Origin: Polynucleobacter sp. AM-26B4
GTDB taxonomy: Bacteria > Pseudomonadota > Gammaproteobacteria > Burkholderiales > Burkholderiaceae
Length of the DNA: 64,000 nt
Assembly: GCF_018882285.1 (NCBI RefSeq)
Contig: NZ_JACVOT010000001.1
Location: 186,001 to 250,000 of the forward strand
Direction: 5' to 3'
Shown here: positions 36,321-47,917 of the stretch, one piece after another
How the letters are laid out: each line of letters starts with the position of its first letter
How positions within the stretch are numbered: position 1 is the stretch's first letter
Translations under genes and position numbers: made by a program
The notes under the pieces: model-generated
What the model was told of the DNA's origin: nothing
Databases searched by the model: none
Seen by the model: the letters and a program-made list of their open reading frames with translations, nothing else

Positions 36321-38150
36321 TTAAGCCGCTGTTTCGCGACTTGCCTTCTTACGCTCATGCTCTTTCAAGTAGCGCTTACGGATACGGATGCTCTTCGGAG
36401 TCACTTCAACCAACTCGTCTTCTGCAATGAATTCAACCGCATACTCCAAAGACATTTGAATCGCTGGCACCAGACGCACAGCTTCATCAGTACCTGAGGC
36501 ACGCACGTTGGTTAATTGCTTACCTTTGATCGGATTCACAATTAAGTCATTATCACGGCTGTGAATACCAATCACCATACCTTCGTAAAGTGCATCACCA
36601 GGAACCACAAACATGCGGCCGCGATCTTGCAATTTCCACAAAGCGTAAGCAACTGCTTCACCATCGTCTTGAGAAATCAACACACCATTGTGACGCTCAC
36701 CAACCATGCCCTCTTTCATTGGGCCATAAGCATCAAATGTATGACTCATCAAACCAGTTCCGCGAGTCATTGTTAAGAAGTCGCCTTGGAAACCAATCAA
36801 GCCACGCGCTGGGATTCTGTACTCAAGACGTGTACGGCCTTTGCCGTCTGACACCATGTCTTGCAACTCACCCTTACGTTTGCCCAATTCTTCCATCACA
36901 CCACCCTGAGTAGTGTCTTCAACGTCCACCGTTAAGTTTTCATATGGCTCAGTTTTAACGCCATTCTCTTCATGGAAAACCACGCGAGGACGAGAAACTG
37001 CAAGCTCGTAACCTTCACGACGCATGTTTTCAATCAAAATAGTTAAATGCAATTCACCACGGCCTGAAACTTCAAATACAGTGTCATCATCTGTATCACT
37101 CACGCGCAAAGCCATGTTTGACTTTAGCTCGCGTTGCAAACGATCACGAATCTGACGGCTGGTAATGAATTTACCTTCACGTCCAGCCAATGGGCTGGTG
37201 TTAACCATGAAGTTCATGGTTAGAGTTGGCTCATCCACCTTCAACATCGGCAATGGATCAACTTTGTCTGGTGCACACACTGTTGTACCAATCGCTAAAT
37301 CTTCGATACCGTTGATCAAAACGATATCGCCAGAAGCGGCTTGCTCAACTTGAACGCGCTCAAGACCTTGGAACTTAAGCACTTGGTTAACACGACCATT
37401 GAATGGTGTGCCATCTGGACCATTTTGGCAAACAACTGATTGGCCAGCTTTAACAGTACCGCGGCTGATACGACCCACACCAATTTTTCCAACATAGCTG
37501 TTGTAATCAATTGAGGAAATTTGGAATTGCAAAGGACCGTCTGGATCTTCGTCACGAATCGGTACATATTTCAAGACTGTTTCAAACAAAGGAGCCATGG
37601 TTCCTTCGCGTACTTCAGGTGTCAAACCTGCGTAACCAGCCAAACCAGATGCGTAAACAACTGGGAAATCCAACTGCTCTTCAGTCGCACCTAATTTATC
37701 AAATAGTTCAAATGTTGCATTCACAACGTAATCAATACGTGCACCTGGACGGTCCACTTTGTTAACCACCACGATTGGCTTCAAGCCAAGTGCCAAAGCT
37801 TTCTTTGTCACAAAACGTGTTTGTGGCATTGGGCCTTCAACAGCATCAACCAATAGCAACACACCATCAACCATCGATAGAACGCGCTCAACTTCACCAC
37901 CGAAGTCTGCGTGTCCTGGAGTGTCAACGATATTGATATGAGTACCTTCATATTCAACCGCACAGTTTTTAGACAAGATCGTGATGCCACGTTCTTTTTC
38001 AATATCATTTGAGTCCATCACACGTTCAGCAACCTGTTGGTTGTCACGGAATGTGCCTGATTGACGAAGTAGTTGATCCACCAAGGTTGTTTTACCGTGG
38101 TCAACGTGGGCAATGATGGCGATGTTTCTTAAGGCGCGAATATTACTCAT
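36321..38150 (-). CDS. typA: Ribosome-associated GTPase TypA/BipA
   Basis: Translational GTPase for stress and 50S assembly, 609 residues. G1 [22 protein letters not shown]2/switch [10 protein letters not shown]3 [15 protein letters not shown]4 [11 protein letters not shown]. The C-terminal BipA-specific region has [25 protein letters not shown] and [18 protein letters not shown]. Last gene of the rimP operon, 20 bases after truB. Confidence 0.97.
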   Translation of the reverse strand: MSNIRALRNIAIIAHVDHGKTTLVDQLLRQSGTFRDNQQVAERVMDSNDIEKERGITILSKNCAVEYEGTHINIVDTPGHADFGGEVERVLSMVDGVLLLVDAVEGPMPQTRFVTKKALALGLKPIVVVNKVDRPGARIDYVVNATFELFDKLGATEEQLDFPVVYASGLAGYAGLTPEVREGTMAPLFETVLKYVPIRDEDPDGPLQFQISSIDYNSYVGKIGVGRISRGTVKAGQSVVCQNGPDGTPFNGRVNQVLKFQGLERVQVEQAASGDIVLINGIEDLAIGTTVCAPDKVDPLPMLKVDEPTLTMNFMVNTSPLAGREGKFITSRQIRDRLQRELKSNMALRVSDTDDDTVFEVSGRGELHLTILIENMRREGYELAVSRPRVVFHEENGVKTEPYENLTVDVEDTTQGGVMEELGKRKGELQDMVSDGKGRTRLEYRIPARGLIGFQGDFLTMTRGTGLMSHTFDAYGPMKEGMVGERHNGVLISQDDGEAVAYALWKLQDRGRMFVVPGDALYEGMVIGIHSRDNDLIVNPIKGKQLTNVRASGTDEAVRLVPAIQMSLEYAVEFIAEDELVEVTPKSIRIRKRYLKEHERKKASRETAA

Positions 38151-38169
38151 GGTTCTGCTTTCACTTTTT

Positions 38170-39117
38170 TCAATTGGTTAAATTCGTTACTGCTGCTGCT
38201 TGGGCAATCAAACGACGTGGGTGTAATACACCCTTGCGCCAGTCTGCGGTACCCATAAAATTACAAGATTCAATCGTGCCGCGATAAATCCTCATTAACT
38301 CTTCATTACTACCCGCTTTACTGACTGGGACTCTTTGCCCAAGACGCAAGCGATCTGCCTCTTCATTTGTAAGCCCCAATGAGTTGAGGTCTTGTACGAG
38401 AGCATCCACTGGCAGCAAATACTCAGGCTTGATATTGTTGTCTTGATGATTATTTTTAACGGTTTCTAAGGTAACGCCATGACCTAAACTCAAATGGCCC
38501 ACCTTTTCTCGGCGCAAGCCAATCAAATGAGCACCAGCGCCTAAATAATCACCAATATCCTCAGCCAAGGTTCTGACATACGTTCCTTTGCTGCATGAAA
38601 CTTCTAATTGAGCCACTGGCCATGACACATCCACCCATTTCAATGAATGAATCGTGATCATTCTTGCTTCTCGCTCCAATGTCTCACCTGCGCGGGCATA
38701 TTCATACAAAGGCTTACCATCACGCTTTAAGGCTGAATACATCGGAGGAATCTGTGCAATTTCACCTGTGAACTTCAACGCCACTTCAGCTAATTTTTCT
38801 TGCAAAAGATAGGCATCAGTCACATCAAAATTAGCTTCTTTAACTTCAATCACTTCACCCTCTGCATCACCTGTAGAGGTTTTCTCACCAAACTTGATGG
38901 TTGCTAAATAAGTTTTATCTGCATCCAACAAATCTTGCGAATATTTTGTTGCTTCACCCAAACATACCGGCAATAAACCAGTGGCCATAGGATCCAAAGT
39001 GCCCGTATGTCCAGCCTTGTCTGCATCAAATGCTCGTTTGACAATCGTGACTGCAGTTTGTGAGCTGATTCCTTCTGGCTTATCCAGAAGAACCACCCCG
39101 TGAATACCTTGGGGCAT
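38170..39117 (-). CDS. truB: tRNA pseudouridine(55) synthase TruB
   Basis: Makes psi55 in the T-loop. 315 residues: GVVLLDKPEGISSQTAV, catalytic GHTGTLDPMATGLLPVCLGEATK with the aspartate, PPMYSALKRDGKPLYEYARAG, and CSKGTYVRTLAEDIGDYLGAGAHL. Start 2 bases after the rbfA stop. Confidence 0.97.
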   Translation of the reverse strand: MPQGIHGVVLLDKPEGISSQTAVTIVKRAFDADKAGHTGTLDPMATGLLPVCLGEATKYSQDLLDADKTYLATIKFGEKTSTGDAEGEVIEVKEANFDVTDAYLLQEKLAEVALKFTGEIAQIPPMYSALKRDGKPLYEYARAGETLEREARMITIHSLKWVDVSWPVAQLEVSCSKGTYVRTLAEDIGDYLGAGAHLIGLRREKVGHLSLGHGVTLETVKNNHQDNNIKPEYLLPVDALVQDLNSLGLTNEEADRLRLGQRVPVSKAGSNEELMRIYRGTIESCNFMGTADWRKGVLHPRRLIAQAAAVTNLTN

Positions 39118-39119
39118 GA

Positions 39120-39473
39120 TTAAGCCTTATCGTCGCGCAGCGCTTGATCTATTAAACGTGACATTTCAACGCCACGAGCCACAGATTCATCATGATGAAA
39201 ATGCAAGGTCGGGACTGTGTGAATATGTAAACGCTTGAACAGCAATGAATGTAAATAACCAGCTTTTTCACGCAAAGCAGCCAAAGCATTCTCCGGCTCA
39301 GCTCCAAGAACTGTGAAGAATATTTTTGCGTGCGCCATGTCAGTCGTTAACTCAACAGCCTGCAAGGTAATCAACCCAACTTTGGGATCACGAATCTCGC
39401 GCGGAATGAGCTCGGCCAAATCCCTTTGGATTTGGTCGGCCACTCGTTGATTACGATGATTTTTAACTGGCAT
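39120..39473 (-). CDS. rbfA: 30S ribosome-binding factor RbfA
   Basis: 117-residue KH-like cold-shock 16S maturation factor. [48 protein letters not shown] and the end [23 protein letters not shown] are typical. Between infB and truB. Confidence 0.96.
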   Translation of the reverse strand: MPVKNHRNQRVADQIQRDLAELIPREIRDPKVGLITLQAVELTTDMAHAKIFFTVLGAEPENALAALREKAGYLHSLLFKRLHIHTVPTLHFHHDESVARGVEMSRLIDQALRDDKA

Positions 39474-39492
39474 GTTTTTTTATTTAAAGCTA

Positions 39493-42264
39493 TTAAAGCG
39501 TTCTTGCCACTTCTGTAACTTCAAATATTTCTAGTTGATCGCCCTCATGGATGTCGTTGTGATTTTTGAGAGATAAACCGCACTCAAAACCACCCTTCAC
39601 CTCTTTGACGTCATCTTTGAAGCGCTTCAATGAATCCAATTCGCCAGTCCAAACTACCACGTTGTTGCGCAATAAACGTGCGCGTGATGATCGCTTGACG
39701 ATACCTTCAAGAACCATACAACCAGCAACAGAACCAACTTTAGATACTTGGATCACTTGACGGATTTCAACCAAGCCTGTGATTTCTTCTTTCTTCTCTG
39801 GCGTCAACATACCGCTCATCGCAGCTTTCACTTCATCAACAGCATCGTAGATGATGTTGTAGTAACGAATATCTACGCCATTGGCTTCAGCCAACTTGCG
39901 AGCCAATGCATCAGCACGAGAATTGAATCCAATCACCACAGCTTTAGAAGCTACGGCTAAGTTGATATCAGTTTCAGTGATGCCACCAACCGCTGCGTGA
40001 ACAATCACAACCTTGACCTCGGCTGTTGAAAGCTTTTGTAATGACTGTGACAAAGCTTCTTGAGAACCTTGAACGTCTGCCTTGATAATGATTGGCAAGT
40101 TCTTGGCTTCAACGCTGCCTTCACCCATGTTTTCAAACATGCTTTCAAGTTTCACAGCCTGCTGTTTCGCCAACTTCACATCACGGAATTTACCTTGACG
40201 GAACAAAGCGATTTCACGAGCTTTGCGCTCATCAGCAACTGCAATGACCTCTTCCCCGGCTGCCGGGACTTCTGATAGACCTTGAATCTCAACTGGGATT
40301 GATGGGCCAGCCTCATTACAAGGCTTACCGTTTTCATCCAACATGGCGCGAACACGACCAAAAGATGAACCCGCCAAGATCATGTCGCCACGACGCAAAG
40401 TACCTGATTGAACCAAGATAGTTGCAACTGGTCCCTTACCTTTATCAAGGCGAGCTTCAATCACTAGACCTTTGGCAGCTGCATCCTTAGGAGCTTTAAG
40501 TTCGAGAACTTCAGCTTGTAGTAAAACGTTTTCTAAAAGCTCATCAATACCCGCGCCAGTTTTAGCTGACACATGAATGAACGGTGAATCACCACCGTAC
40601 TCTTCAGGCACAACGCTTTCAGCAACCAATTCTTGTTTCACACGATCGGGATTGGCATCTGGCTTATCAATTTTGTTGATTGCAACAACCAATGGAACGC
40701 CCGCAGCCTTAGCATGGGCAATCGCCTCTTTCGTTTGCGGCATCACGCCGTCATCGGCAGCCACCACCAAAATAACAATGTCAGTCGCTTGAGCACCACG
40801 GGCACGCATCGCCGTAAAGGCTTCGTGACCCGGTGTATCCAAGAATGTGATCATGCCACGTGGAGTTTCTACGTGATAAGCACCAATGTGCTGGGTAATA
40901 CCACCCGCTTCACCTGATGCCACCTTGGCACGGCGAATAGAATCCAATAAAGATGTTTTACCGTGGTCAACGTGGCCCATCACAGTGACCACTGGTGGTC
41001 TTGTGATTAACTCAGCATCATGCGCTTCGGTTGATAGATCTGTGTCTGGCTCATCTAACTTAGCAGCAAAAGCTTTATGACCCATTTCTTCAACGATGAT
41101 CATCGCTGTGTCTTGGTCTAAAACTTGGTTGATGGTGACCATCTGGCCCATACCCATCAGCAACTTGATCACTTCTGCGGCTTTTACTGACATCTTGTGA
41201 GCCAATTCTGAAACAGTGATTGTTTCTGGAATATGAACATCTCTCACAACTGGCTCAGTAGGTGCTACGAAGTTAGTTGGAACATCAGAAGCTTGCTGTT
41301 GATTTTTTCTTCTGCCACCACCCGTGCGCCAGTTACCTGATCCACCGGTTGTGTCACCGCGAGTTTTTAATCCACCAGCACGCTTCTTACCATCTTCTTG
41401 CCAAGTCGATGATGACTCAGTTGATTTAATGGTCTTCGCACCTGGTTTAACTTTATCTTTCTTCTTATCATCTGCACCCTCAGCCTTAACTGGCTTGTGA
41501 AGAGTGCCCTTCTTTTCTTCTTCCGGTGGTTTGGCAGCCTTAAGAACTCTGGCTGGGGCATTCATCATGTCACGAATTGCTAAGGCTTCAGCTTCAGCCT
41601 TGGCGCGACGCACACGAATGCTTTCCAATTCATCATCACGAACTTTGGCAGCTGCAGTGGCCGCTACCTTTTCTTTTTCTTCGCTCTCAGCCTTGGCTTT
41701 ATCTTCTTCAGCGCTTGTTTTTTCTTTCTTATCACCTTTTGCAGCTTTTGTTTTTGCTGCAGCTTTTTCAGATTCTTCGCGAGCTTTGCGATCCATCTCA
41801 GCTTGCATATCAGCTTCTTGACGAGCTAATAATTCGGCTTGACGCTTGGCTTCAGCTTCACGCTTTGCTAACTCAGCATCATCCAAAATGCTGGCTGGTG
41901 CAGCTTCTGCTGAAACCTTTGCCGGCTTTTCAATCTCTGGTGCTGGCTCTGCAGCAGCAGATTCATCACGCTTGACCAGTACGCGCTTCTTACGAACCTC
42001 GACTTGAACAGTGCGAGTTTTGCCAGCAGAGTCTGCCTGGCGAATCTCAGTAGTTTCACGCTTGGTTAAAGTAATTTTTTTGCGTGCAGCAGTATCCGAA
42101 CCATGAGCCACTTGCAAATGCTCAAGCAATTTCGTTTTATCTTTTTCAGTCAGCTTATCTTCCGCTGCTGTTTTATTAATTCCGGCAGCCTGAAGCTGCT
42201 CCAGCAATGCTGCTGGAGTGCGCTTCAGTTCTTTTGCCAAATCTTCTACGGTCGTGGTCGCCAT
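39493..42264 (-). CDS. infB: Translation initiation factor IF-2
   Basis: 923 residues. N-terminal IF2-N module (about 1-50, [23 protein letters not shown]), then a low-complexity Ala/Lys/Glu linker (about 100-330) with a Gly/Arg patch. A second IF2-N-like domain (about 345-395) comes before the GTPase: [52 protein letters not shown]-terminal fMet-tRNA domains finish at VARTL. Codes in the standard order nusA-infB-rbfA. Internal in-frame starts could give short isoforms as in E. coli, but I cannot point to one. Confidence 0.98.
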   Translation of the reverse strand: MATTTVEDLAKELKRTPAALLEQLQAAGINKTAAEDKLTEKDKTKLLEHLQVAHGSDTAARKKITLTKRETTEIRQADSAGKTRTVQVEVRKKRVLVKRDESAAAEPAPEIEKPAKVSAEAAPASILDDAELAKREAEAKRQAELLARQEADMQAEMDRKAREESEKAAAKTKAAKGDKKEKTSAEEDKAKAESEEKEKVAATAAAKVRDDELESIRVRRAKAEAEALAIRDMMNAPARVLKAAKPPEEEKKGTLHKPVKAEGADDKKKDKVKPGAKTIKSTESSSTWQEDGKKRAGGLKTRGDTTGGSGNWRTGGGRRKNQQQASDVPTNFVAPTEPVVRDVHIPETITVSELAHKMSVKAAEVIKLLMGMGQMVTINQVLDQDTAMIIVEEMGHKAFAAKLDEPDTDLSTEAHDAELITRPPVVTVMGHVDHGKTSLLDSIRRAKVASGEAGGITQHIGAYHVETPRGMITFLDTPGHEAFTAMRARGAQATDIVILVVAADDGVMPQTKEAIAHAKAAGVPLVVAINKIDKPDANPDRVKQELVAESVVPEEYGGDSPFIHVSAKTGAGIDELLENVLLQAEVLELKAPKDAAAKGLVIEARLDKGKGPVATILVQSGTLRRGDMILAGSSFGRVRAMLDENGKPCNEAGPSIPVEIQGLSEVPAAGEEVIAVADERKAREIALFRQGKFRDVKLAKQQAVKLESMFENMGEGSVEAKNLPIIIKADVQGSQEALSQSLQKLSTAEVKVVIVHAAVGGITETDINLAVASKAVVIGFNSRADALARKLAEANGVDIRYYNIIYDAVDEVKAAMSGMLTPEKKEEITGLVEIRQVIQVSKVGSVAGCMVLEGIVKRSSRARLLRNNVVVWTGELDSLKRFKDDVKEVKGGFECGLSLKNHNDIHEGDQLEIFEVTEVARTL

Positions 42265-42280
42265 GCGAACCCCTTATGAA

Positions 42281-43756
42281 TCAGTTAAACCAGTGTGCAC
42301 GAGCTTTCATAATGAGAGCTTTTGCGTCTTCTTCGTTGATGCCAGTCATTTCAACTAACTCATCAACAGCCAATTCCGCTAGGTCATCACGGGTATGGAC
42401 ATTACCTTCTGCCAATTTGGCAACAAGATTCGTAGTCATACCTTCTAAGCTACGTAGATCTTGCGATACCTCTTCAACACGCTCTTCTTTTGCCAACTCC
42501 ATCGTTAACAACGAGTCACGTGCGCGAGTACGCAATTCATTCACCGTATCTTCATCAAATGCATCAATTTCTAGCATTTCTGACAAAGGCACGTATGCAA
42601 CTTCTTCCAAACTATTGAAGCCTTCTTCAATCAAAATGTCCGCAACTTCTTGGTCCACGTCCAACTTATCCATGAACAAGGCGCGTACTTTTTCTGATTC
42701 TTCTTCAGTCTTCTGAGCAGACTCTTCAGGAGTCATGATGTTGATGTGCCATCCAGTCAATTCACTCGCCAAACGCACGTTTTGACCACTGCGGCCAATA
42801 GCGATTGCCAAGTTTTCCTCATCAACCACCACATCCATCGCATGCTTCTCTTCGTCCACCATGATTGATTGAACTTGAGCAGGCGCTAAGGCACCGATCA
42901 CAAATTGCGCTGGATCTTCAGACCACAAAACAATATCAACTGCTTCGCCAGCAACTTCATTACGAACCGCTGTCACGCGTGTGCCACGCACACCTACACA
43001 TGTACCAATTGGGTCAATGCGCTTGTCGTGTGCAACAACAGCGATCTTTGCACGGATACCAGGATCACGAGCGGCGCCCTTGATCTCCAATAAACCTTGC
43101 TCCATTTCAGGAACCTCATTCTCAAACAACTTGATCAAGAAATCAGGGGCTGTTCTTGATAGTTCAATCTGAGGACCGCGAGCTTCACGATCTACTTTCA
43201 AAATGAAACCACGCACGCGATCACCGCTGCGCAAGTTTTCTTTTGGAATCATTTGATCGCGACGCAATAAAGCTTCTACACGACCAGATTCAATGATCAA
43301 ACCATTCTTATCAGCACGCTTCACTGTGCCGGTCATGACGTTTTCGCCACGCTCTAAATAGTCATTCAAAATCTGCTCACGCTCAGCATCACGAATACGC
43401 TGCAAGATCACTTGCTTAGCTGTTTGTGCGCCAATACGTCCAAAAGCAACGGACTCAACTTGCTCTTCAATGAAATCACCGATTTCAATGTCAGCAATTT
43501 GTTCTTTCGCTTCAAATGAAAGAATCTCTTTGTCTGGCTCTTGCAGACCTGCTTCATCAGGCACAACTAACCAACGACGATATGTTTCATATTCGCCAGT
43601 GTTGCGATCAATGGCAACGCGAATATCCACATCTTCTTCGTAACGTTTCTTACTTGCAGAGGCCAAGGCCATCTCAAGTGCTTCGAATACGATATCTCGT
43701 TCAACGTTTTTCTCGCGTGCTAAAGCGTCAGCTAGCATGAGGACTTCACGACTCAT
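42281..43756 (-). CDS. nusA: Transcription termination/antitermination factor NusA
   Basis: 491 residues. N-terminal RNA-polymerase domain, S1 domain (about 135-200, [19 protein letters not shown]), KH1/KH2 (about 205-345, [24 protein letters not shown] and [18 protein letters not shown]), then two acidic AR repeats (about 360-490) that contact the alpha subunit C-terminal domain, as in gamma- and beta-proteobacteria. The start overlaps rimP by ATGA. The leader of this operon contains a terminator-like hairpin that could be a NusA-responsive attenuator. Confidence 0.98.
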   Translation of the reverse strand: MSREVLMLADALAREKNVERDIVFEALEMALASASKKRYEEDVDIRVAIDRNTGEYETYRRWLVVPDEAGLQEPDKEILSFEAKEQIADIEIGDFIEEQVESVAFGRIGAQTAKQVILQRIRDAEREQILNDYLERGENVMTGTVKRADKNGLIIESGRVEALLRRDQMIPKENLRSGDRVRGFILKVDREARGPQIELSRTAPDFLIKLFENEVPEMEQGLLEIKGAARDPGIRAKIAVVAHDKRIDPIGTCVGVRGTRVTAVRNEVAGEAVDIVLWSEDPAQFVIGALAPAQVQSIMVDEEKHAMDVVVDEENLAIAIGRSGQNVRLASELTGWHINIMTPEESAQKTEEESEKVRALFMDKLDVDQEVADILIEEGFNSLEEVAYVPLSEMLEIDAFDEDTVNELRTRARDSLLTMELAKEERVEEVSQDLRSLEGMTTNLVAKLAEGNVHTRDDLAELAVDELVEMTGINEEDAKALIMKARAHWFN

Positions 43757-44247
43757 GATTTTCTTCCTTTGAAATCAACTACGGGAACCAACCGAGTTTT
43801 TTCAACCTCGGCCAGAGTAAATTCAAACATTGCCTCGCTGCCATCTGTGTTTTTAATTAACAGACCCAACTTGGCATCAACAGAATCAGCGTCACCACTG
43901 ATCAAGCCATGCAAAACACCTACATAATTCTTTCGGCCAGCATGTGCGACGCGTAATTTAACGTTTGCTTCCAAACCCATGAATCGGATATGGTCAGCAA
44001 CTGTTTTCACAGGTCGATCCAAGCCTGGTGAAGAAACTTCCAATCGATCGTAGTTAACGTTATCTACAGGCAAGCTGTAATTCAGATGACGACTCACTTT
44101 TTCACAATCAGTAATATCGATTGGGCGCTCATAATCAACATTTTCAATCGTGACGCGCAATAAGCCACGACCTTCTCGCTCAATATCAACGAGTAGGTAA
44201 CCTAGGCTCTTCAGAGCATCAGCAATCAAAACTTGTTCGTTCGCCAT
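43753..44247 (-). CDS. rimP: Ribosome maturation factor RimP
   Basis: 164-residue 30S assembly factor. [63 protein letters not shown] and the C-terminal SH3-like part are typical. First gene of rimP-nusA-infB-rbfA-truB-typA. Confidence 0.96.
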   Translation of the reverse strand: MANEQVLIADALKSLGYLLVDIEREGRGLLRVTIENVDYERPIDITDCEKVSRHLNYSLPVDNVNYDRLEVSSPGLDRPVKTVADHIRFMGLEANVKLRVAHAGRKNYVGVLHGLISGDADSVDAKLGLLIKNTDGSEAMFEFTLAEVEKTRLVPVVDFKGRKS

Positions 44248-44270
44248 CGACTATTACGTTTTCTTTCACC

Positions 44271-44295
44271 AAAAAAAAATGGGCATATAGCCCAT
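44271..44295 (-). terminator. Terminator-like attenuator in the rimP-nusA leader
   Basis: On the reverse strand ATGGGC (44295-44290), a TATAT loop and GCCCAT (44284-44279) are followed by a run of nine T bases (44279-44271). It lies 24 bases before the rimP ATG and about 65-90 bases after the predicted start point. An upstream GGGCAT (44320-44315) could pair with ATGCCC (44286-44281) instead, which would disrupt the stem. Confidence 0.75.
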
Positions 44296-44365
44296 ATTCC
44301 TAAACAAAAAGAACATGCCCGACCTACGTTGAACGCAACTTTAGCCGGAACTACTAAACAATTGA

Positions 44366-44394
44366 ATTATATAAGAACTTGCCTACCCTGCCAA
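44366..44394 (-). promoter_or_regulatory. Near-consensus sigma-70 promoter of the rimP-nusA operon
   Basis: TTGGCA (44394-44389) and TATAAT (44371-44366) are 17 bases apart on the reverse strand, 28 bases after the rluB stop. The predicted start near 44359 leaves a leader of about 112 bases that contains the attenuator. Confidence 0.75.
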
Positions 44395-44421
44395 GGGATA
44401 TCCCCTAGCTTTTCTTGTAAT

Positions 44422-46311
44422 TTAACTGGGTTTTGAGAATTTTTTACCAAATTTACCCCCAGGTTTGCCACCTGGAGAGCGATTTTGACCCTGACCAGAG
44501 CGAGAACCGCCCTGACCTGGACCTTTTTTTCCGAATTTTTGACCAGAACGAGGTTTATCAGCGCCACTGCCAAATGCACTACCGTGGTGCACGCCAGCTT
44601 GACTATCCTCATCACGACGTTGCCCAAAACCTCCTGAGCGACCGCCTTGACCTGGCTTGCCTTGGCCAGGTTTACCACCTTGACCCGGTTTACCTCTTCC
44701 ACCACCATTATTACTGCCCTTATATCTGCCGCCACGATCATCTGCATGACCTTGAGCAAAACGGTTGGTGTTGGATGCTTGTCTTAATGCATCCTTAGAA
44801 CCCCAATAAGAAACGGAGGTTTGCATTGGATCAGGTTGACCGCCACTGTGTTCACGTGGAGCACGGTTACCGCCTTCACGTGGGTCACGGCGTGATTTCT
44901 CACCCATGCCCTGAGGAACTTTCAAGCCAGCCATCTTCATGAGTTGCACAATTTGATCAGATGGAACTTCTTCCCAGCGACCACGACGCAATCTTGGAGG
45001 CAAAACAAATAAGCCATAACGTGTTCGAATCAAACGAGACACAATGTGTCCAACGGCTTCAAACATACGGCGAACCTCACGGTTACGACCTTCTGTTAAA
45101 GCCACGTGATACCAACGATTAGCACCTTCTCCGCCGCCACTGACCAAGCGCAAGAACTTAGCGACACCGTCATCTAAATTAATACCTGTTTTTAAGAGCT
45201 TTTCTTGCTCGGGCTCTAAATCACCCAAAATACGTGCCGCGTATTCACGCTCAACACCATAACGAGGGTGCATCAAACGGTTCGCTAACTCACCAGAGGT
45301 GGTGAATAACAACAAGCCTTCAGTATTAAAGTCCAAACGACCCACTGCGATCCAACGACCTTGTTTGGCTTTTGGCAAGCGATCAAACACAGTTGGACGA
45401 CCTTCAGGATCAGACTGACTAACAATCTCGCCGGCTGGCTTGTGATAAAGAATCACGCGCGGTGGTTTTGTTTGAATCTTGCGATGAACCATCTTGCCAT
45501 TGATTTTGACTTGATCCGTTGGTCCAACACGTTGACCAATGTGCGCCGGCATACTGTTCACAGAAACACGACCCTGAATGATCAGGTCTTCCATGTCACG
45601 GCGAGAGCCCATACCAGCATCAGCTAAAACCTTGTGCAACTTAACAGTGTCTTCGTCGAAACCTTCTTCATCAACATCATCAAGATCAGACCAAACTTCA
45701 TCACGCAAACTTAATGGCAGTTCATCAACACTAGAGAACTGCAAACCTGGCATTGCATCTTCTTCAGCTTGCGCTTCTTTTGTTTCTGATTCAGATGAGT
45801 GAGACTCAGTCTCTAACTCAGCCAATGTCTGAGCAACCATGTCATGGGTTACCTCAGTCTCGACTTCTGGCGTATCCAAGCTTGCATCAAACTCTCCAGA
45901 AACCACAGATGCGAACAACGCTTGGCTTTCTTCGCTGACTGGACTGGCTTTGGGTTCTTGATGTCGTGATGGGTGATTTGTTCTTTCACCTCGCTCACCG
46001 TTATTACCTTTGTTTCTAGGACCTCTGGCAAATTTATCACCACGATCACCTCTTGGAGGGCGCGGTCCACGAGGAGGTCTTGCTGCTGACTCACCCTCAC
46101 CTGCAGGTTCTTCACCCGAACTTGCTTGAGTCCCTTGATTTTCTCCTGCAGGCTGATCACCAGTAGGTGCATTTTCATCGCGTGGACGTCTGCCACGGCC
46201 CTTGTTGTAGGGGCTGCGACTGGTTCTTTTTGGTCGAGTCTCGCTATTTTCACCAGCCTCTTGCCCATCCATCTTGGCAGGCTGTTCAGATTCAAATTCA
46301 GGACTAGTCAT
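44422..46311 (-). CDS. rluB: RluB-type 23S rRNA pseudouridine synthase with disordered tails
   Basis: 629 residues, about twice the core size. The middle (about 225-470) has an S4 domain [28 protein letters not shown] and the catalytic part [38 protein letters not shown]. The N-terminal 220 residues are Pro/Arg/Gly- and Glu-rich. The C-terminal 130 are Gly/Gln/Lys-rich with repeated GKPGQG units. Both ends look disordered and RNA-binding. I chose ATG 46311, overlapping the scpB stop by 8 bases; an in-frame start 17 codons earlier lies within scpB. RluB rather than RluE/F is inferred from the synteny with scpB. Confidence 0.9.
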   Translation of the reverse strand: MTSPEFESEQPAKMDGQEAGENSETRPKRTSRSPYNKGRGRRPRDENAPTGDQPAGENQGTQASSGEEPAGEGESAARPPRGPRPPRGDRGDKFARGPRNKGNNGERGERTNHPSRHQEPKASPVSEESQALFASVVSGEFDASLDTPEVETEVTHDMVAQTLAELETESHSSESETKEAQAEEDAMPGLQFSSVDELPLSLRDEVWSDLDDVDEEGFDEDTVKLHKVLADAGMGSRRDMEDLIIQGRVSVNSMPAHIGQRVGPTDQVKINGKMVHRKIQTKPPRVILYHKPAGEIVSQSDPEGRPTVFDRLPKAKQGRWIAVGRLDFNTEGLLLFTTSGELANRLMHPRYGVEREYAARILGDLEPEQEKLLKTGINLDDGVAKFLRLVSGGGEGANRWYHVALTEGRNREVRRMFEAVGHIVSRLIRTRYGLFVLPPRLRRGRWEEVPSDQIVQLMKMAGLKVPQGMGEKSRRDPREGGNRAPREHSGGQPDPMQTSVSYWGSKDALRQASNTNRFAQGHADDRGGRYKGSNNGGGRGKPGQGGKPGQGKPGQGGRSGGFGQRRDEDSQAGVHHGSAFGSGADKPRSGQKFGKKGPGQGGSRSGQGQNRSPGGKPGGKFGKKFSKPS

Positions 46312-46960
46312 TAGTTTTTTCGTTATTTGTTTGCTCGTCGGCAGCAGATGTATCAACCACATCGGTCACATCAGATGTGGCTTCAGGAGAAGCTACTACT
46401 TCACCTTCAAATTCCATCACTCGCTGAGCCACTGATTCAGCTTGAGCTGAAGCATCATCCAGCATTGGCAATTCTTGCAAAGTGGTCAAACTTAAATCAT
46501 TTAAAAATTGGCGCGTTGTGGCGTACAAACCAGGACGGCCCACAGTCTCTTTATGGCCTACCACTTCAATCCAACCGCGATCTTCTAATTGTTTCACCAC
46601 ATTAGAGCTGACCGTCACGCCACGAATCTCTTCAATCTCACCTCTGGTCACAGGTTGACGATAAGCGATGATCGCCAAGGTTTCCATCACAGCTCTTGAG
46701 TACTTTGGTGGCTTCTCAGGTGTCAAGCGATCTAGATACTCGCGCATTGATAAACGACTTTGAAAGCGCCAGCCAGTTGCAAGCTCTAAAAGCTCCATGC
46801 CCTTCTCTGACCAGTCTGCCTGAATTTGAGCCAAAGCCTCATTCAACTCCTCAGCAGAAAGTTCTTCTAAGAACAAACGACGCAAATCGTTCATTGTCAT
46901 TGGTTGGTCTGCACATAAGAGTGCAGTTTCAAGCACAAGCTTGAGCTGTTCAGGAGTCAT
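46304..46960 (-). CDS. scpB: Segregation and condensation protein ScpB
   Basis: 218-residue winged-helix partner of SMC-Scp[98 protein letters not shown] is the conserved core; the tail is acidic and Thr/Asp-rich. ScpA is not adjacent. The 111 bases before it, after the TauE/SafE-like gene, carry no clear promoter or terminator. Confidence 0.94.
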   Translation of the reverse strand: MTPEQLKLVLETALLCADQPMTMNDLRRLFLEELSAEELNEALAQIQADWSEKGMELLELATGWRFQSRLSMREYLDRLTPEKPPKYSRAVMETLAIIAYRQPVTRGEIEEIRGVTVSSNVVKQLEDRGWIEVVGHKETVGRPGLYATTRQFLNDLSLTTLQELPMLDDASAQAESVAQRVMEFEGEVVASPEATSDVTDVVDTSAADEQTNNEKTND

Positions 46961-47071
46961 AAATTTAAAAAGGGAATCTGTTTATATTTGGGTTAAGGAT
47001 GTCTGGCTAATAGATACCAGAAATCACATCTTTATTATTTAACCATCTAGTTTCGTATTGTAATTCAAACT

Positions 47072-47821
47072 TCAGCCAATGCAAAAACCGCCTTTGAGAA
47101 GTGCATCAGGTAAGGTGAAAGCCCTGTAAAGACCAAACAGTCCTGTGAAAATCATCAAAGCCGCCGCCATATAGCGTGTCCAAGCTTGATGGCCCCAAGA
47201 AGCTAAACGCGCAGAAAACCCAGAGATTAATAAAAGGTTGGGCAATGTGCCCAATCCAAAAGCCAGCATCAATAATCCCCCGGACACCCCATCCCCTGAC
47301 AAAAAAGCCAAAGGCAAGATGCTGTAGATCAAACCGCAGGGAACCAAACCCCACACCAAACCAACTAAAAAGTGTGGCTTACGACCTGGCTGATGAAGTG
47401 ATTTGGATAGTTTTGACCACAAGGCAGCCGTTTTGGTATTGAGCCAAACCTCCCATGCAGAGGTTTTCGTCTTATTTTTAGTTAAGACCAGATAGCCCTG
47501 AAACAAAAAGATCAGTGCCGCAAGAGCAAACAAGGCTCTTTGTACTGGTAACCACCCTTGTTGCCAAAGTGGGAAACCCAAGGTTCCAGCCAAAACACCC
47601 AATAATATGTATGTTGAAATTCTGCCCAAATGGGTCAAAAACTGCTCAAAAACCAGTTTTTTTCTAGAAATGAAGCGAAAAGTCGCTGTATTTTGCTCAG
47701 CAGAAGGATTTTGCTTGGCACGCTCTAAACCAGCAGCAATGCCCCCGCACATCAAAGCACAATGCCATCCACTGACCAAAGCTCCTATAAATATCGTCAA
47801 AAATAATGTGGATGTGACCAT
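47072..47821 (-). CDS. TauE/SafE-like membrane protein with HCxxMCGG motif
   Basis: 249 residues with about six hydrophobic segments. The first helix carries GWHCALMCGGIAAG, the His-Cys/Met-Cys pattern seen in proteins of the cbb3 maturation neighbourhood. GLVWGLVPCGLIYSILPLAFLSG and GTLPNLLLISGF follow. Often annotated as a sulfite exporter, but in this setting a metal (copper) or cytochrome maturation role is more likely; this is inference. Divergent from fnr across a 96-base gap that contains the palindrome GTACT-AGAAT-AGTAC (47861-47875). Confidence 0.8.
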   Translation of the reverse strand: MVTSTLFLTIFIGALVSGWHCALMCGGIAAGLERAKQNPSAEQNTATFRFISRKKLVFEQFLTHLGRISTYILLGVLAGTLGFPLWQQGWLPVQRALFALAALIFLFQGYLVLTKNKTKTSAWEVWLNTKTAALWSKLSKSLHQPGRKPHFLVGLVWGLVPCGLIYSILPLAFLSGDGVSGGLLMLAFGLGTLPNLLLISGFSARLASWGHQAWTRYMAAALMIFTGLFGLYRAFTLPDALLKGGFCIG

Positions 47822-47897
47822 ACTTACTGAATATTCCTAAGTGGTATTGTTAAGTGCGAAGTACTAGAATAGTACCAATGTGTTCTCTGCAACTGCA

Positions 47898-47911
47898 TTG
47901 ATATAAAGCAA
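47898..47911. promoter_or_regulatory. Candidate FNR half-palindrome before fnr
   Basis: TTGAT-ATAA-AGCAA differs by one base from the FNR consensus TTGAT-N4-ATCAA. It ends 6 bases before the fnr ATG, where binding would block transcription or initiation, compatible with autorepression. Confidence 0.4.
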
Positions 47912-47917
47912 ACAATC

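Noticed and set aside
41504-41975. Open frames opposite the infB linker, Leu/Ala/Ser-rich and membrane-like in look
   Set aside because: They arise from the antisense of the Lys/Glu/Ala repeat region of IF-2 and have no family match.
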